Below, one piece after another: positions 32,017 to 41,400 of a stretch of 64,000 nt of DNA. Below the pieces are notes generated by a model. It did not search any database, was not told the origin of the DNA, and worked only from the letters and a program-made list of their open reading frames with translations. Source of the DNA: Prorocentrum cordatum (taxonomy: Eukaryota; Sar; Dinophyceae; Prorocentrales; Prorocentraceae); assembly GCA_963575745.1 (NCBI GenBank), contig CAUYUJ010014175.1:12501-76500 (forward strand). The letters run 5' to 3'. Positions within the stretch are counted from its first letter, which is position 1. The number at the start of each line of letters is the position of its first letter. A program made the position numbers and the translations under genes.

Positions 32017-33338
32017 TACCCAATTCATCGCCTTGGACCCGGCCTTTTGGAAGGTCCCCATCCTCGCTGAACCCACATCTCCCGACGACGGCAAGACGTA
32101 CAAGCCCAGCATCAGCCTCCACGACTACGAGAGCGGTGAACGGCTGCTCCAACACCACCTCGAGCAGGGCAAGCGAACCACGGGTCAGCTCGCGATTGCT
32201 GTCATGGGCCCAAAAAAACGACAACTACGTCGGTACCGAGCTCGCCGTCCCCGTCCTGAAGCGTCACCCCAAGGCGCCCAAAGTGGTCCACACGCACGTC
32301 CCCGTGACCGAGTACCAGCTGGGCACCAAGGAGGTCGCCTGCACGGAAAAAGTAGCCGTCGCCACCATCGACCCTGCCGACCACGTATGCTGGATTCGGG
32401 CGACCATACATGAAACCGAGGCCATCGCCGCAGTCCCCTCCATGCATCAGGCCTTCGAGGACCAGTTCTCTGGAGGTGCCCCCGTGAACGGTGGTCCACG
32501 CACCAAGGGCCCTTTTCGAGGGGACTCCGCTCCACAGGACAAGGCGCGCCAAAACCAAAAGCACAGGGAGTCCAAGAAAGACGCTCGCCGCCAGGAGCTC
32601 GATAGTCAGCTCCAGGACACCTTCAAGGCCCTCTTCCACTGCAACTTTAAAGCCGTCACCATCCTCGAACCCTGCAAAAGCCTAGGCAGGTTTGGATCGG
32701 GCGTCGGAAAGAGGTCCCTGGCTGCCACCTTCGGCGTCAGTCTCCTAGCGGTCGACAAGGTCTTGGCGGGATCAGGGCAACTCGGTGCCACCTACGACCT
32801 CAGCAACGTAGGTGCAGACGAGCCCACCGCAGACAAGTATCAGACCGTGTGGGTCCCTGAGGACCAGCCCATCACGATGGCAGATGCGTTCCAGAAGTCG
32901 GTGGAGTTCAAGGCCCTGGGAGTCGTCAGGCACGGCAAGTCAGGCTTACTGGGGATCCGTGTTCCACGGGGGTCAGACGCCGCCAAGGCTGCTGCCGTCA
33001 GCATCCGTGGCTGCGAGGCTTCCTCGCCAAGACGCGCTACCGCATCACTGGCATTGCGGCACGCCACGCCACGCTGGCCCATCTCGCCAAGACTCTCACG
33101 GGCCCGTCCGTTAAATGGGACTGTGAGGTCTACCACACCGCCTGGGACCCAGCCACTGCGGCCCAGTTTGCCTTAGTGCGTGCCCATCGGCCCCCACTCA
33201 CATACACGGTACAAGTTGCGGGGTGCCCCATCCCGTGGAGCATCGCCGAGGCCCCGCTGGCTGAGGTGGTGCCGAAGCGGGACAACGTCACCATCGTCAC
33301 GCCTACCACCATCACAGAGCCTGTGACGCCGCCAGCCC

Positions 33339-33363
33339 GTGGTGGCGGCTTTAGCCCCGCCGC
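33339..33363 (+). other. Bulged hairpin 2
   Basis: Arms GTGGTGG/CCGCCGC (7 bp with two G-T pairs), unpaired C, upper stem GGC/GCC, loop TTTA. Lies at the end of ORF1. Confidence 0.75.
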
Positions 33364-33411
33364 CGGCACACTCCTCACCAAAGCGGCCAGAGCCCCTACC
33401 TCCACGACCTC

Positions 33412-34227
33412 ATGACTGCCACGCCCAAAGGCAAGGGCGTCGCACCGCTCCTGATCCCCAAGGAGGAGCCTTCAGCCAAGCGCCACCGATCCTCCAGCGG
33501 GAAACGTGACGTCCCGCCGCACGCAAGGGCACACTGCGCCCCAGGCCGCAGCTCCTCTGCACCCCCGCACGGCACGGACGGAGCCGCTGAACAAACGGCC
33601 GCCCCAGGATCAGGTGGCCATGACTCTCGGCTTGGCACGATGGCGGCAGAAGGTGGGGGCCACACCGAAGGCGACGCTGCCACAGCCGCCGAAGTACCAG
33701 GCGACGCCGAGGACGTCGAGATCCTCTCATCAGGCGATGAATACAGCGAGGCCTCCCACGAACTCAACACCTTCGGTGAGCGCTTCGCATCGGCCTCTAA
33801 ACCGCCAGATGCTGCCACGACCCGCATCCAGCACATGGAACAGCAGCACGAGCTGCTAGCCAACACGGTGGATAACATGCAGGTCCAGCTTGCGGGCGTT
33901 CTCTCCTCCCAGGCCACTCTCACGGAGCACGTCTCAGGGTTGGAACGAGGGCTTGCCACCGTCGTCACCCAGCAACAGACGGCAACCGCCGACGCCGCTG
34001 CACTGCGCGGCGACATCCAGGCCCTCCTCGGGCACCTCCCGGGGGGCACCATCCACCTGCCACAAGTGGCCACTCTGGAAACTAAGAAGGAGGAAGCTGC
34101 AGCGGCCGCTGAACCCGTGGCTGTCTGCGGGTGGATCGACAAGCCAGGCCAGGTCACCCAAGGGACGGGGCCCCCAGGGGCTGACAAAGGCAAAGACAAG
34201 GGTCGGGCCACCCAGGAACCCTATTGA
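33412..34227 (+). CDS. ORF2 of unit 1: coiled-coil protein
   Basis: A 271-residue intact frame whose ATG overlaps the stop of ORF1 in the sequence ATGA at 33412-33415, suggesting reinitiation after termination. The first 100 residues are basic and disordered. There is an acidic EDVEILSSGDEYSE patch near residue 105. Residues about 135-215 form heptad-like helix (HMEQQHELLANTVDNMQ, LTEHVSGLERGLATV), probably a coiled coil. The tail is Lys/Gly-rich. It has no enzyme motif and is likely a trimerising or scaffolding partner of the element's RNA, by analogy with coiled-coil ORF1 proteins of other LINEs. Confidence 0.6.
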   Translation: MTATPKGKGVAPLLIPKEEPSAKRHRSSSGKRDVPPHARAHCAPGRSSSAPPHGTDGAAEQTAAPGSGGHDSRLGTMAAEGGGHTEGDAATAAEVPGDAEDVEILSSGDEYSEASHELNTFGERFASASKPPDAATTRIQHMEQQHELLANTVDNMQVQLAGVLSSQATLTEHVSGLERGLATVVTQQQTATADAAALRGDIQALLGHLPGGTIHLPQVATLETKKEEAAAAAEPVAVCGWIDKPGQVTQGTGPPGADKGKDKGRATQEPY

Positions 34228-34385
34228 AGGTGCCTCAGAGAGCCCGCCTCAGCCCTCCGAGGAAGCGCCTCCAGAGGCATCTCTTCCCTCTTCGCGTTGT
34301 ATCTCCTTCTTGTCACCTCATGTCTGTTTTGGCAGCAGCACGCGCAAGCTATCTGGTGTAGGGACACCGCAGTCTTGCAGGGGGC

Positions 34386-37300
34386 GTGATTGTTGCAATG
34401 TACATGAGCATTCAGGGGTATTCGAGGACGTGTGCCGACATGCAGCTTTTGGCTCATCGCTCGCGCCGCCTGCCTGGCCTCGCCATCATGCGGCGCCTTG
34501 CCTGCAGCATGGCCCTCCCCTCGCTAGCTGGAGCACGCCCGTCTTCAGGCGGTGCGCCCCAACACGTTTTCCTTTACGATGACAGCAGCATCTACAAGTA
34601 CGATCATTGCACCATTTTGGACCCGATCGTGAACAGCACCGCCGCCGCGGGTCCGTGCGGCAACGGACCGCTGGGCGCCATCGCGAGCGCCTGGCTTGAG
34701 CAGCACCAGGGGCCCTGCCCCACGCGCTGCCCCCCTGGGACTCCGACGGCCACTACGACGGCTACGGCGGGTACCAGCATGCCTCCTACGAGCACGCCCT
34801 CGTCAACTACGACACATGCATCGCAGTCCACCCTCAGCGTGGCCTCGACCGTCGTGCAGCTCATCCTCGACGGGGCCGCTGACAAAGCCCAGGCACGCAG
34901 TGGCGGCTTCAGCCCCGCTGTCGTGCCCCGCTTTAGCCCCACGGGTCTCACTACCCCTCTGTGCGCCAGGGGCGAACCCGAGGAGGACCCCGCTTTCTGG
35001 CACCTGATGATGATCCGAGCACGGCTCATACCGTGCGCTGCGGCGTGGGCACCAGGTGAGGACCACCAGGACGTGTTCTGGGCATGGCTCGAGGACTGCG
35101 TCCCGTACATCCTGGCGACGCTCCATCTGCCACAGTACGACCACTTTTTCCAGGAGGACTCCGAGGAGAAAAACGACGCCCTGCGCCAGCGCACCGCGAT
35201 CGACATGTGCGAGGACATCTGGCATAGAGCGGGCCCCGACAGACAGCGCACCAACCGCAACCTCACTCGTATCCAGGGCAGCCGCGAGTACCCCACCCGC
35301 TACTCTGGCCTCCTTCTGGAATACCAGGGCGCTCGTGCCCAGCTCGTCGGCCCTGAGGCTTTCACGGCACCATTGCCGCCATACCTCTCACGGGCCCACG
35401 CCTTGCTGCCAAGAGGCTTCCCTCAACCCGACCAAGACGCCCTGGCGTACCTCGCGGATGCGATCCTGCACCACCCGCCAGACATGCAGCCGCTTGTCGA
35501 GGCGGAGCTCGCCGCGGCACCGATGGAACCGCTAAACCTACCACCGCCAGCTGGCCCCCTCGCCCAGCACGCCACGTGTGACCAGCCCGCGGCCGACGCC
35601 GATCCTCTTCTGCCCCAGCATATCGCGGCCAGCGATATCAGCAACATATCCCTGGACTCGTTCCACGCGTCGGACGATAGCCAGGACGACATGGATACCC
35701 AGGATCGCAACGGTACGGCACCGCTAGGTGACACGGCCCAGCGTGACCGTGACAGCGAACCCTACATAGGGCGCCCCCCGTCGCACAGCAGTCCGCCTAA
35801 CAACTCTGCTCAGGCCGTTCCCAGCGCACAGTTCAACGAAGCTGAAGGCGCCACTGCCGCCGACGCGACAAGCCATCCCACTGCATCGCCAGCTCTAACC
35901 AGCCCGCGCAGTGGCGGCTTTAGCCCCGCTGCAGCATTGGCTGGACCTGGACGTCTCCAGACCGCAGGTGGCAGTACCACGCCCCGCACCCTTGTCTGCC
36001 GTGCTAACGCGACTGACTCCAATCCCAGCGCCGTTGAACACTGGCAGGCTGACATCGACAACGACCCCATCGACGACGCGAACCCAGACGCCAGCGGCTC
36101 CTACGAGGCCCAGCACAGCGCAGCGGCCTCACGACACTGTGGCTGTCTCATTTGCCTCTTCGTGGCCACGTACGCCATCGTGATAGCCATGCCGTACCAG
36201 ATCGACGGGTACTTGCCGACACCGAGCCGAGACCCCAGCTACCGGCAGCGACGACGACGTCAAGCGGCGGCACCAGGCCCATCTGTGCCCATTGCACCCC
36301 GACGTACAAAGGCATACAACGTCACGCCCGCACTGTGGGGTATTCTCAAGTGGACCAGCGCCAAACTCAGAGATATCGTCTCGGGCGGAGCCAGCGCAGT
36401 CGGGTTTGGCCTCGGGGGTGTCCTGAAATGGGCCAGTGGCAAACTCGGAGCGATTGCCATTGGCGGAGTGGTGTGCGGTCTTCTACTGGTCGGCGCCAAA
36501 CTCCTCGCTCAAGGAGCCGTCGGACACGTAGGAGCCCGCATCTGTGCGCGTGCCCTGGACTCATCCACGGCCCAGTGGTGCCTCCGCTGTTGCCAACCGA
36601 GCAGGAGGCCGCGCGATGAGACCACATACACAATGCCGCGCACGCTCCCCGACGAACCCGAGAGCCAGCACGTGTTCTCACTTCGACATCCGCTGCTACA
36701 GGAACACTACGCCGCTGCAGTTGCCGCCGCAGTCGCCGATGTCACCACCGCCACCACCGCCGCCATTGTCGAAGTCACTGCCGCGATATCGAGAGCCTCG
36801 TCTGTCACACCACGATCGACCAGCCCGCCCCCGCGAGACGGCCCCATGAGCGGCGCGGTGTATGGTAACCCACCGACCCACGAAGACGCCACAGCCCAGG
36901 GCAGCGACGCCGAGGCAAGGGAAACACGTGAGCGCACCCTCGACAGCCCGTGGTCCATCTTCCGACATGCAGATGCTCGTGGTTCCTCTTCCGACATGGA
37001 CACCCAGCCTCCACGACGGCGAGCACGCTGCGCATCACCCGCCAGGCCCCAGGCGCCTCCAGGCCCTGGTATGCCCCACCCAGCCCTTAGGCCACCGACG
37101 CGCAACTTACGCAACACCATCCAGCGCGACCCAGCGGTCCCTGTGCCGCCGACGAGCATCCACACCGCCCTGTACCAAAACGGCTTTGCGCTTGGTAACA
37201 GTGGCGTGTCTACAGAGGACATCAAAGACGCTCTGCGACTCCATGACCATCCTCGATTCACCCATGATCCAACACTCCAAGCGCTGGCGCCTTGGACTGA

Positions 37301-37700
37301 GATCATGCAGAAGCCCCCGAACCGCCTCACTTGGGTGCTGGAAGACTCGTGCGGGAACTCAGGTGAGACGATCTTCCCCTACCTCACGTGGGACCTCCGT
37401 CAACCCACCACCGACGCGCCCACGGTCTTCTGGCATGGGACCCGCGGCGACCTTGCGGCCCGTCTCGCTGTCAACGGAGGGCACCTCCTGCCAGGCCCCC
37501 GCCGTGAAGCGAAGGGTCGAACTGGCACAAATGTCGGCCGCACATACGTGAGTGTGCACCCGTCGCTGGCCGCGTGGTACGCAGTGCCGCCCACCCGCCC
37601 TACAGCCTCGAAGACGACACCCTCGCGTGGGGACCCATCGCGCTCTGGATGTGCGAGGCCACCCAACCACCGCGCGGTGAGAACTGGCTCAACTTCGTGA
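34386..37700 (+). CDS. ORF3 region, part 1: membrane segments and candidate ADP-ribosyltransferase-like domain
   Basis: A 1,104-codon frame. I use the first ATG (34386), though a slightly later one is possible. Two hydrophobic helices lie at about residues 583-602 (CGCLICLFVATYAIVIAM) and 688-710 (GAIAIGGVVCGLLLVGAKLL), which suggests membrane association. From about residue 1013 the sequence VFWHGTRGDLAARL, then GRTYVSVHPSLAAWYA, resembles the H and Y motifs of PARP/Tpt1-type ADP-ribosyltransferase folds. The match continues after a frameshift near 37580-37610 with WGPIALWMCEAT (next entry). Two GGFSPA peptides mark hairpins at 34897 and 35908. The rest is unfamiliar. It appears to be the N-terminal part of the long ORF3 polyprotein. 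The domain call is by eye and tentative. Confidence 0.5.
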   Translation: MIVAMYMSIQGYSRTCADMQLLAHRSRRLPGLAIMRRLACSMALPSLAGARPSSGGAPQHVFLYDDSSIYKYDHCTILDPIVNSTAAAGPCGNGPLGAIASAWLEQHQGPCPTRCPPGTPTATTTATAGTSMPPTSTPSSTTTHASQSTLSVASTVVQLILDGAADKAQARSGGFSPAVVPRFSPTGLTTPLCARGEPEEDPAFWHLMMIRARLIPCAAAWAPGEDHQDVFWAWLEDCVPYILATLHLPQYDHFFQEDSEEKNDALRQRTAIDMCEDIWHRAGPDRQRTNRNLTRIQGSREYPTRYSGLLLEYQGARAQLVGPEAFTAPLPPYLSRAHALLPRGFPQPDQDALAYLADAILHHPPDMQPLVEAELAAAPMEPLNLPPPAGPLAQHATCDQPAADADPLLPQHIAASDISNISLDSFHASDDSQDDMDTQDRNGTAPLGDTAQRDRDSEPYIGRPPSHSSPPNNSAQAVPSAQFNEAEGATAADATSHPTASPALTSPRSGGFSPAAALAGPGRLQTAGGSTTPRTLVCRANATDSNPSAVEHWQADIDNDPIDDANPDASGSYEAQHSAAASRHCGCLICLFVATYAIVIAMPYQIDGYLPTPSRDPSYRQRRRRQAAAPGPSVPIAPRRTKAYNVTPALWGILKWTSAKLRDIVSGGASAVGFGLGGVLKWASGKLGAIAIGGVVCGLLLVGAKLLAQGAVGHVGARICARALDSSTAQWCLRCCQPSRRPRDETTYTMPRTLPDEPESQHVFSLRHPLLQEHYAAAVAAAVADVTTATTAAIVEVTAAISRASSVTPRSTSPPPRDGPMSGAVYGNPPTHEDATAQGSDAEARETRERTLDSPWSIFRHADARGSSSDMDTQPPRRRARCASPARPQAPPGPGMPHPALRPPTRNLRNTIQRDPAVPVPPTSIHTALYQNGFALGNSGVSTEDIKDALRLHDHPRFTHDPTLQALAPWTEIMQKPPNRLTWVLEDSCGNSGETIFPYLTWDLRQPTTDAPTVFWHGTRGDLAARLAVNGGHLLPGPRREAKGRTGTNVGRTYVSVHPSLAAWYAVPPTRPTASKTTPSRGDPSRSGCARPPNHRAVRTGSTS
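34533..34557 (+). other. Bulged hairpin 3
   Basis: Arms GCACGCC/GGTGCGC with one mismatch and one G-T pair, unpaired C, upper stem GTC/GGC, loop TTCA. Lies in ORF3. Confidence 0.6.
34897..34921 (+). other. Bulged hairpin 4
   Basis: Arms GCAGTGG/CCGCTGT (7 bp with G-T pairs), unpaired C, upper stem GGC/GCC, loop TTCA. Reads GGFSPA in ORF3. Confidence 0.75.
35908..35932 (+). other. Bulged hairpin 5
   Basis: Arms GCAGTGG/CCGCTGC (7 bp with one G-T pair), unpaired C, upper stem GGC/GCC, loop TTTA. Reads GGFSPA. Confidence 0.8.
37049..37069 (+). other. Bulged hairpin 6
   Basis: Arms CCAGG/CCTGG (5 bp), unpaired C, upper stem GCC/GGC, loop TCCA. Reads QAPPGPG in ORF3. Confidence 0.7.
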
Positions 37701-38419
37701 AAGGGGAGGCCCACGGAGCGCGCCTCATCTACCCTCGGGTCCTGAGCCTCCTCATCCGCATGGACTGGTGTGCCCCCACGGAAGCTGCCTCCAGGTGCCG
37801 TGCCCTACCACAAGCCTATGGCTTGGGCGACTGTGCGCACGCCCTCCACATCGCTGGCTACGATCATCCAGATCTCCGTGAGGCGGCTGAAGCCCACGAC
37901 CAGGAAGCTAGCACCCGGCGCAGGCTGGACAGAGCGGCAGCGTGGCCACCGCCGCAGGCACTATACTCGCCAGAGGCAGCGCGAGCATGGGCCAAACAGC
38001 ACTACGACACTGAAGCAGCCACCAGGGCCGACCCCAACCAGCCCCGCCCACGCGTCTCGCTTCGCAAGCTCCAGCTGGACCCGCAGCCACTGATCGACCT
38101 GGTGTACACGGGCTTGCAAGCCATCCCCGTGCGGGGGCATCCCGACGCACGTGAGTCGCGCCCCAGCGGCTCCAGCCCTGGGGCCGCGCCTGGCCCACCG
38201 CGCACCTACCAGTCAGGTGCCGCCCTGGCACACAGTCCAGACCGCTCATCGACGACATCAGGAGCGACGACCGCCGTATGCCGTCCCTCATCAGCGCGGC
38301 CGCCGCCCTCGCCCGAGGCCACGCCCGCCCACGGCGATCCGCCTCCCGTTCGTCACGGCAGAGTGGCGGAAACTCCACCTCGGACAACAGCGACATCGAG
38401 ACGTGGGAGCACATCGTGA
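37574..38419 (+). CDS. ORF3 region, part 2: end of candidate ART-like domain
   Basis: The reading moves here from the 34386 frame near 37580-37610. It starts with PPYSLEDDTLAWGPIALWMCEAT, which suits the last beta strands of an ADP-ribosyltransferase fold. Then comes a helical region (CAHALHIAGYDHPDLREAAE; SPEAARAWAKQHYDTEAATR). Coding sense passes to the 38278 frame somewhere in 38200-38280, so the last part of this frame is probably not translated. No independent start is proposed; the ATG at 37574 falls in the overlap and is likely internal. Confidence 0.45.
   Translation: MVRSAAHPPYSLEDDTLAWGPIALWMCEATQPPRGENWLNFVKGEAHGARLIYPRVLSLLIRMDWCAPTEAASRCRALPQAYGLGDCAHALHIAGYDHPDLREAAEAHDQEASTRRRLDRAAAWPPPQALYSPEAARAWAKQHYDTEAATRADPNQPRPRVSLRKLQLDPQPLIDLVYTGLQAIPVRGHPDARESRPSGSSPGAAPGPPRTYQSGAALAHSPDRSSTTSGATTAVCRPSSARPPPSPEATPAHGDPPPVRHGRVAETPPRTTATSRRGSTS
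38160..38184 (+). other. Bulged hairpin 7
   Basis: Arms GCCCCAG/CTGGGGC (7 bp), unpaired C, upper stem GGC/GCC, loop TCCA. Lies near the frame change between ORF3 parts 2 and 3. Confidence 0.8.
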
Positions 38420-41400
38420 CGGAAGAGGAGCCGACCGCCTACCACGTCCTCGCCTTCCACGTCCGCGATGTGCGGGCCCGTGTCAATGCCCCTGGCATCG
38501 AGGTCTGGCTTGACCCTGGCGATCACCACGACGGCGCCTACTTACCGTGGGGGACGACCGTCATGGGCCATCGCGTTATCGACCCTGCGGTGGCGGGTTG
38601 CGACGGCTGGGTCATCCTCCACCACGACCATGGCGATACCACTACCAAGCTCTGGGCACCGACCCAAGTCCACGTCAAGGCGGATGACACGTGGCGCACG
38701 GTCATGGTACCAGCGGACATGGGCCCCCAGTGGATCGAGCGCCACGCCGACGACGCTCGCCTCCCCGCCGAGGTCGTCCGCACTACAGGCCAGTCCTGGT
38801 TTGCCGACGTCTGGCCCTTGTGGGATCGACCCCGACCCCACCCAGACGACCCAGGCACAAACGAGCAAGCGCTCCCGCCCCTACCAGGACGCTGGTCATG
38901 CCTACAGTGCCGATTCCAATGCTGTCAGTACTGTGCGGCCCGCCGCAACACGCAGCTCGGCACCTCGGGCCAACCAACGTGCCCAGACTGCTCCCTCAGC
39001 GGACTACGTGCACTTATGGACTGGTCCACGGACTACTCTTGCAACAGCTGGACGTGTGCGTACAGCACCGACAACAGGGACTCCGACACATGCTGCCTCT
39101 CCAGCAGGTGCCCCCATCCGCCCAGTCCGCACAGCCTGTTCGACGTCCGTGCCACAGGGATGCCTCCGCACATCCTTGCCCGCCAATACGGCAACGCGCC
39201 AGCCCACCACGACCTCAAGGAGCCCCCCCGAGCGCCTTCAGGCCCCGGGGGGGAGCCTCCACAACCAGGCCAAGCTGGCTACCAGGGTCAATGGTATCTT
39301 CCACCGAGGCCGCGGCGCGTCCCCAGGCAGGGATTGCCCGACGGCACGAGGCGGCCACCTGGGTTCACAGGAACGGGGATGCCCGAAGACCCGTCCCCCG
39401 ACCAACCGCTGTGGAGGGAAGGCTACGTGCTCTTCGGCCCCCACCAGGCCCTCAAGGAGGACTTCACCTTCAACAAAACGGTCCGCCGACCTTACTCCCT
39501 AGCCATCACCAACATGCATAGGGATCGTGTCACAGTCAGGACCGTCTGCGAGTCCATCGCCGAGCGCATCCACACTACCCGCACCCGCTGGCGAGATGTG
39601 GTACTGTACTGGGACGCCGAGGGCGGCCCTGGGCCTCAAGCTCTCGACTACGACATGCGCCTCTGCGACGCCATGGTGAGCCGAGCCACGACCGAAGCCG
39701 AGCTGAATCACGACCGCAGCAACCGTGGTAGTTTCTGTCTCTATGGACCAGCGCACCAGCGAGCTGTAAACATCACGGTGCTCCCCGAGCCGCAGAACAT
39801 TGACTACATGGAGCATGTGCGGCGATACTCACCCGTCGGGGAGACTTACCCAGACCACGCCTTCGAGCACGTCTACCAGGGCTGGCGGCGGCCCGACGTG
39901 CCCACCATCCTCCCCGACCCCCGCCCGCTCTCGAGAGCCGACCAGCAGCGCTACCAACAGCACCAGCAGCGCATTCAGCAGCGCGACCAACGCGACGCAG
40001 GTCAGCCGAGCACGCCACGCAACCGCTCCCCCGCGCGCGTCCCGACAGGCGGCAGCACGGTGTACGGCGGGGGCGCCGCCTATCACCGTGGCCCCATTGG
40101 CGCCAGGCCCGCGGCGGCTGGAGCAGCCGCCTCCAGCTACGGCCATGCCCCCCACGCCAGGGTGCACCCAGCGGTCATCGGCTACCCGCGGGCACTCGTG
40201 CAGGCCCCCCCACGGGCCACCTCGCCCGTGCCAGGGTCCACGCGTGCCTGGGGCCATTACCCAGGCCGCCATGACAGCACACCCAGCAACCAGCCCGCAG
40301 TGGTAACCCCTGCGGCTTCAGCCCAGGGGGCTGCACCAAGCCGTGGCAGGACAGGGCGCCCTGAAGGATGGCGCGATGCGAACGTGCGTGCTTGGCAACC
40401 GCGCCAACACACGCCCCCGCCAAACGTGGCCGCAGCGCTGCGCCCTGCCCAGGCAAAACCTGCCCCACCTGAGCGCGAGAGGCAGCCGCTCGTCCCGCTC
40501 GTCCTCACGTACACCCAGGCGCACCACAGCGCCTCCCCGCGGCACAGCGACGGAAGTGCCCATCACATCAGCCCCCGCCCTGACGCTGTCGACCCTGACC
40601 AGGCTGCTGCCTCGGCGGCGGGCGGCGCAGGCGGCCCCCGCCAGCCCAGTCCAACACCCTGCGCAGCGCCGATCCGCTCCCCGAGCAGGGCGGACTCTGC
40701 GCGCGCTAACGCCCAGGCGACCTCGCCACGCGACCGCCACACGGGAGGGCGCGTCCCGCGCAGCAGGTCTTGCAGCCGCCACAGCTCGCGCAAGGCCCCT
40801 GGGAGCTCCACGAGCTCGCCGCCCCGCGAGACTCAGGCTGATGGCAAAGCCCCCGAGGTGGTGCCACGCTTTGGTGCCAGCGCCATCGAACCTGGCCAGG
40901 TCGACCTCGAGCCGACGCCGTCCACGGACCAGGAGCTGCCGCCGCCCACCCGCGTGGTCGCCCCCATCGACGAGGCGCCGACCTTCGACCCGTTCAAGAA
41001 CAAGTACCGCGTCAAGGACCTCGCGGCGGGTTTCGGCGGCGGCTCACCGCTCTCTCCACAGAGTCGTGGCGGCGCCCCCGCCACCTCAGCCGCTGCCGCG
41101 GCAGCGGCGGCCCCGCGTGGAGTCAGTCCTGTCCGCAACGCGTGCCTCGCGGCAGCGGGCATGGACGAGGCTCAGCGCCAGGCCACCGACCGCGCTGCTC
41201 GAGCTGTTCCACCTGATGCTGCTCATCACGGTACTGACGGGGCGGGCGCGCCGCCGCAGGACGGACCAGCGGTGTCGCGTGCGCAGTATATGCGCGCGCG
41301 TTGCGCCGCTGCCGCGCCGAGCTGCCGCCGCTGGTCTGCTTTTGCTCTTGTGTTCGGCAGGACGGATCGAGGAGTCGCCTCCCTCTCCCTCTGCTGCCGT

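Larger units (their letters stand above)
31649..33415 (+). pseudogene. ORF1-like protein of unit 1, two frameshifts
   Basis: ATG at 31649 (MAPKKPERRRSSKQ), about 589 codons to the stop at 33413-33415. The N-terminus is strongly basic, followed by a globular region with LDPAFWKVPIL and YESGERLLQHHL. At the A7 run 32212-32218 the reading must shift +1 to continue as NDNYVGTELAVPVL. A second shift near 33010 leads into WLRGFLAKTRYRITGI and then WDCEVYHTAWD, a pattern like dinoflagellate LINE ORF1 nucleic-acid-binding regions (from memory). The C-terminus carries the GGGFSPAAG peptide encoded by a hairpin (33339-33363). The likely role is RNA binding in a ribonucleoprotein particle. It overlaps the next gene by ATGA. 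Confidence 0.6.

Noticed and set aside
37176-37192. CCAAAACGGC, resembling a spliced-leader core
   Set aside because: It lies within coding sequence of ORF3, the rest of the leader is absent, and the orientation does not fit a gene start.
37878-37900. GGCTGAAGCC flanked by CGTG and CACG
   Set aside because: It looks like an antisense hairpin copy, but a four-base bulge would be needed, and the loop and unpaired-base pattern differ.
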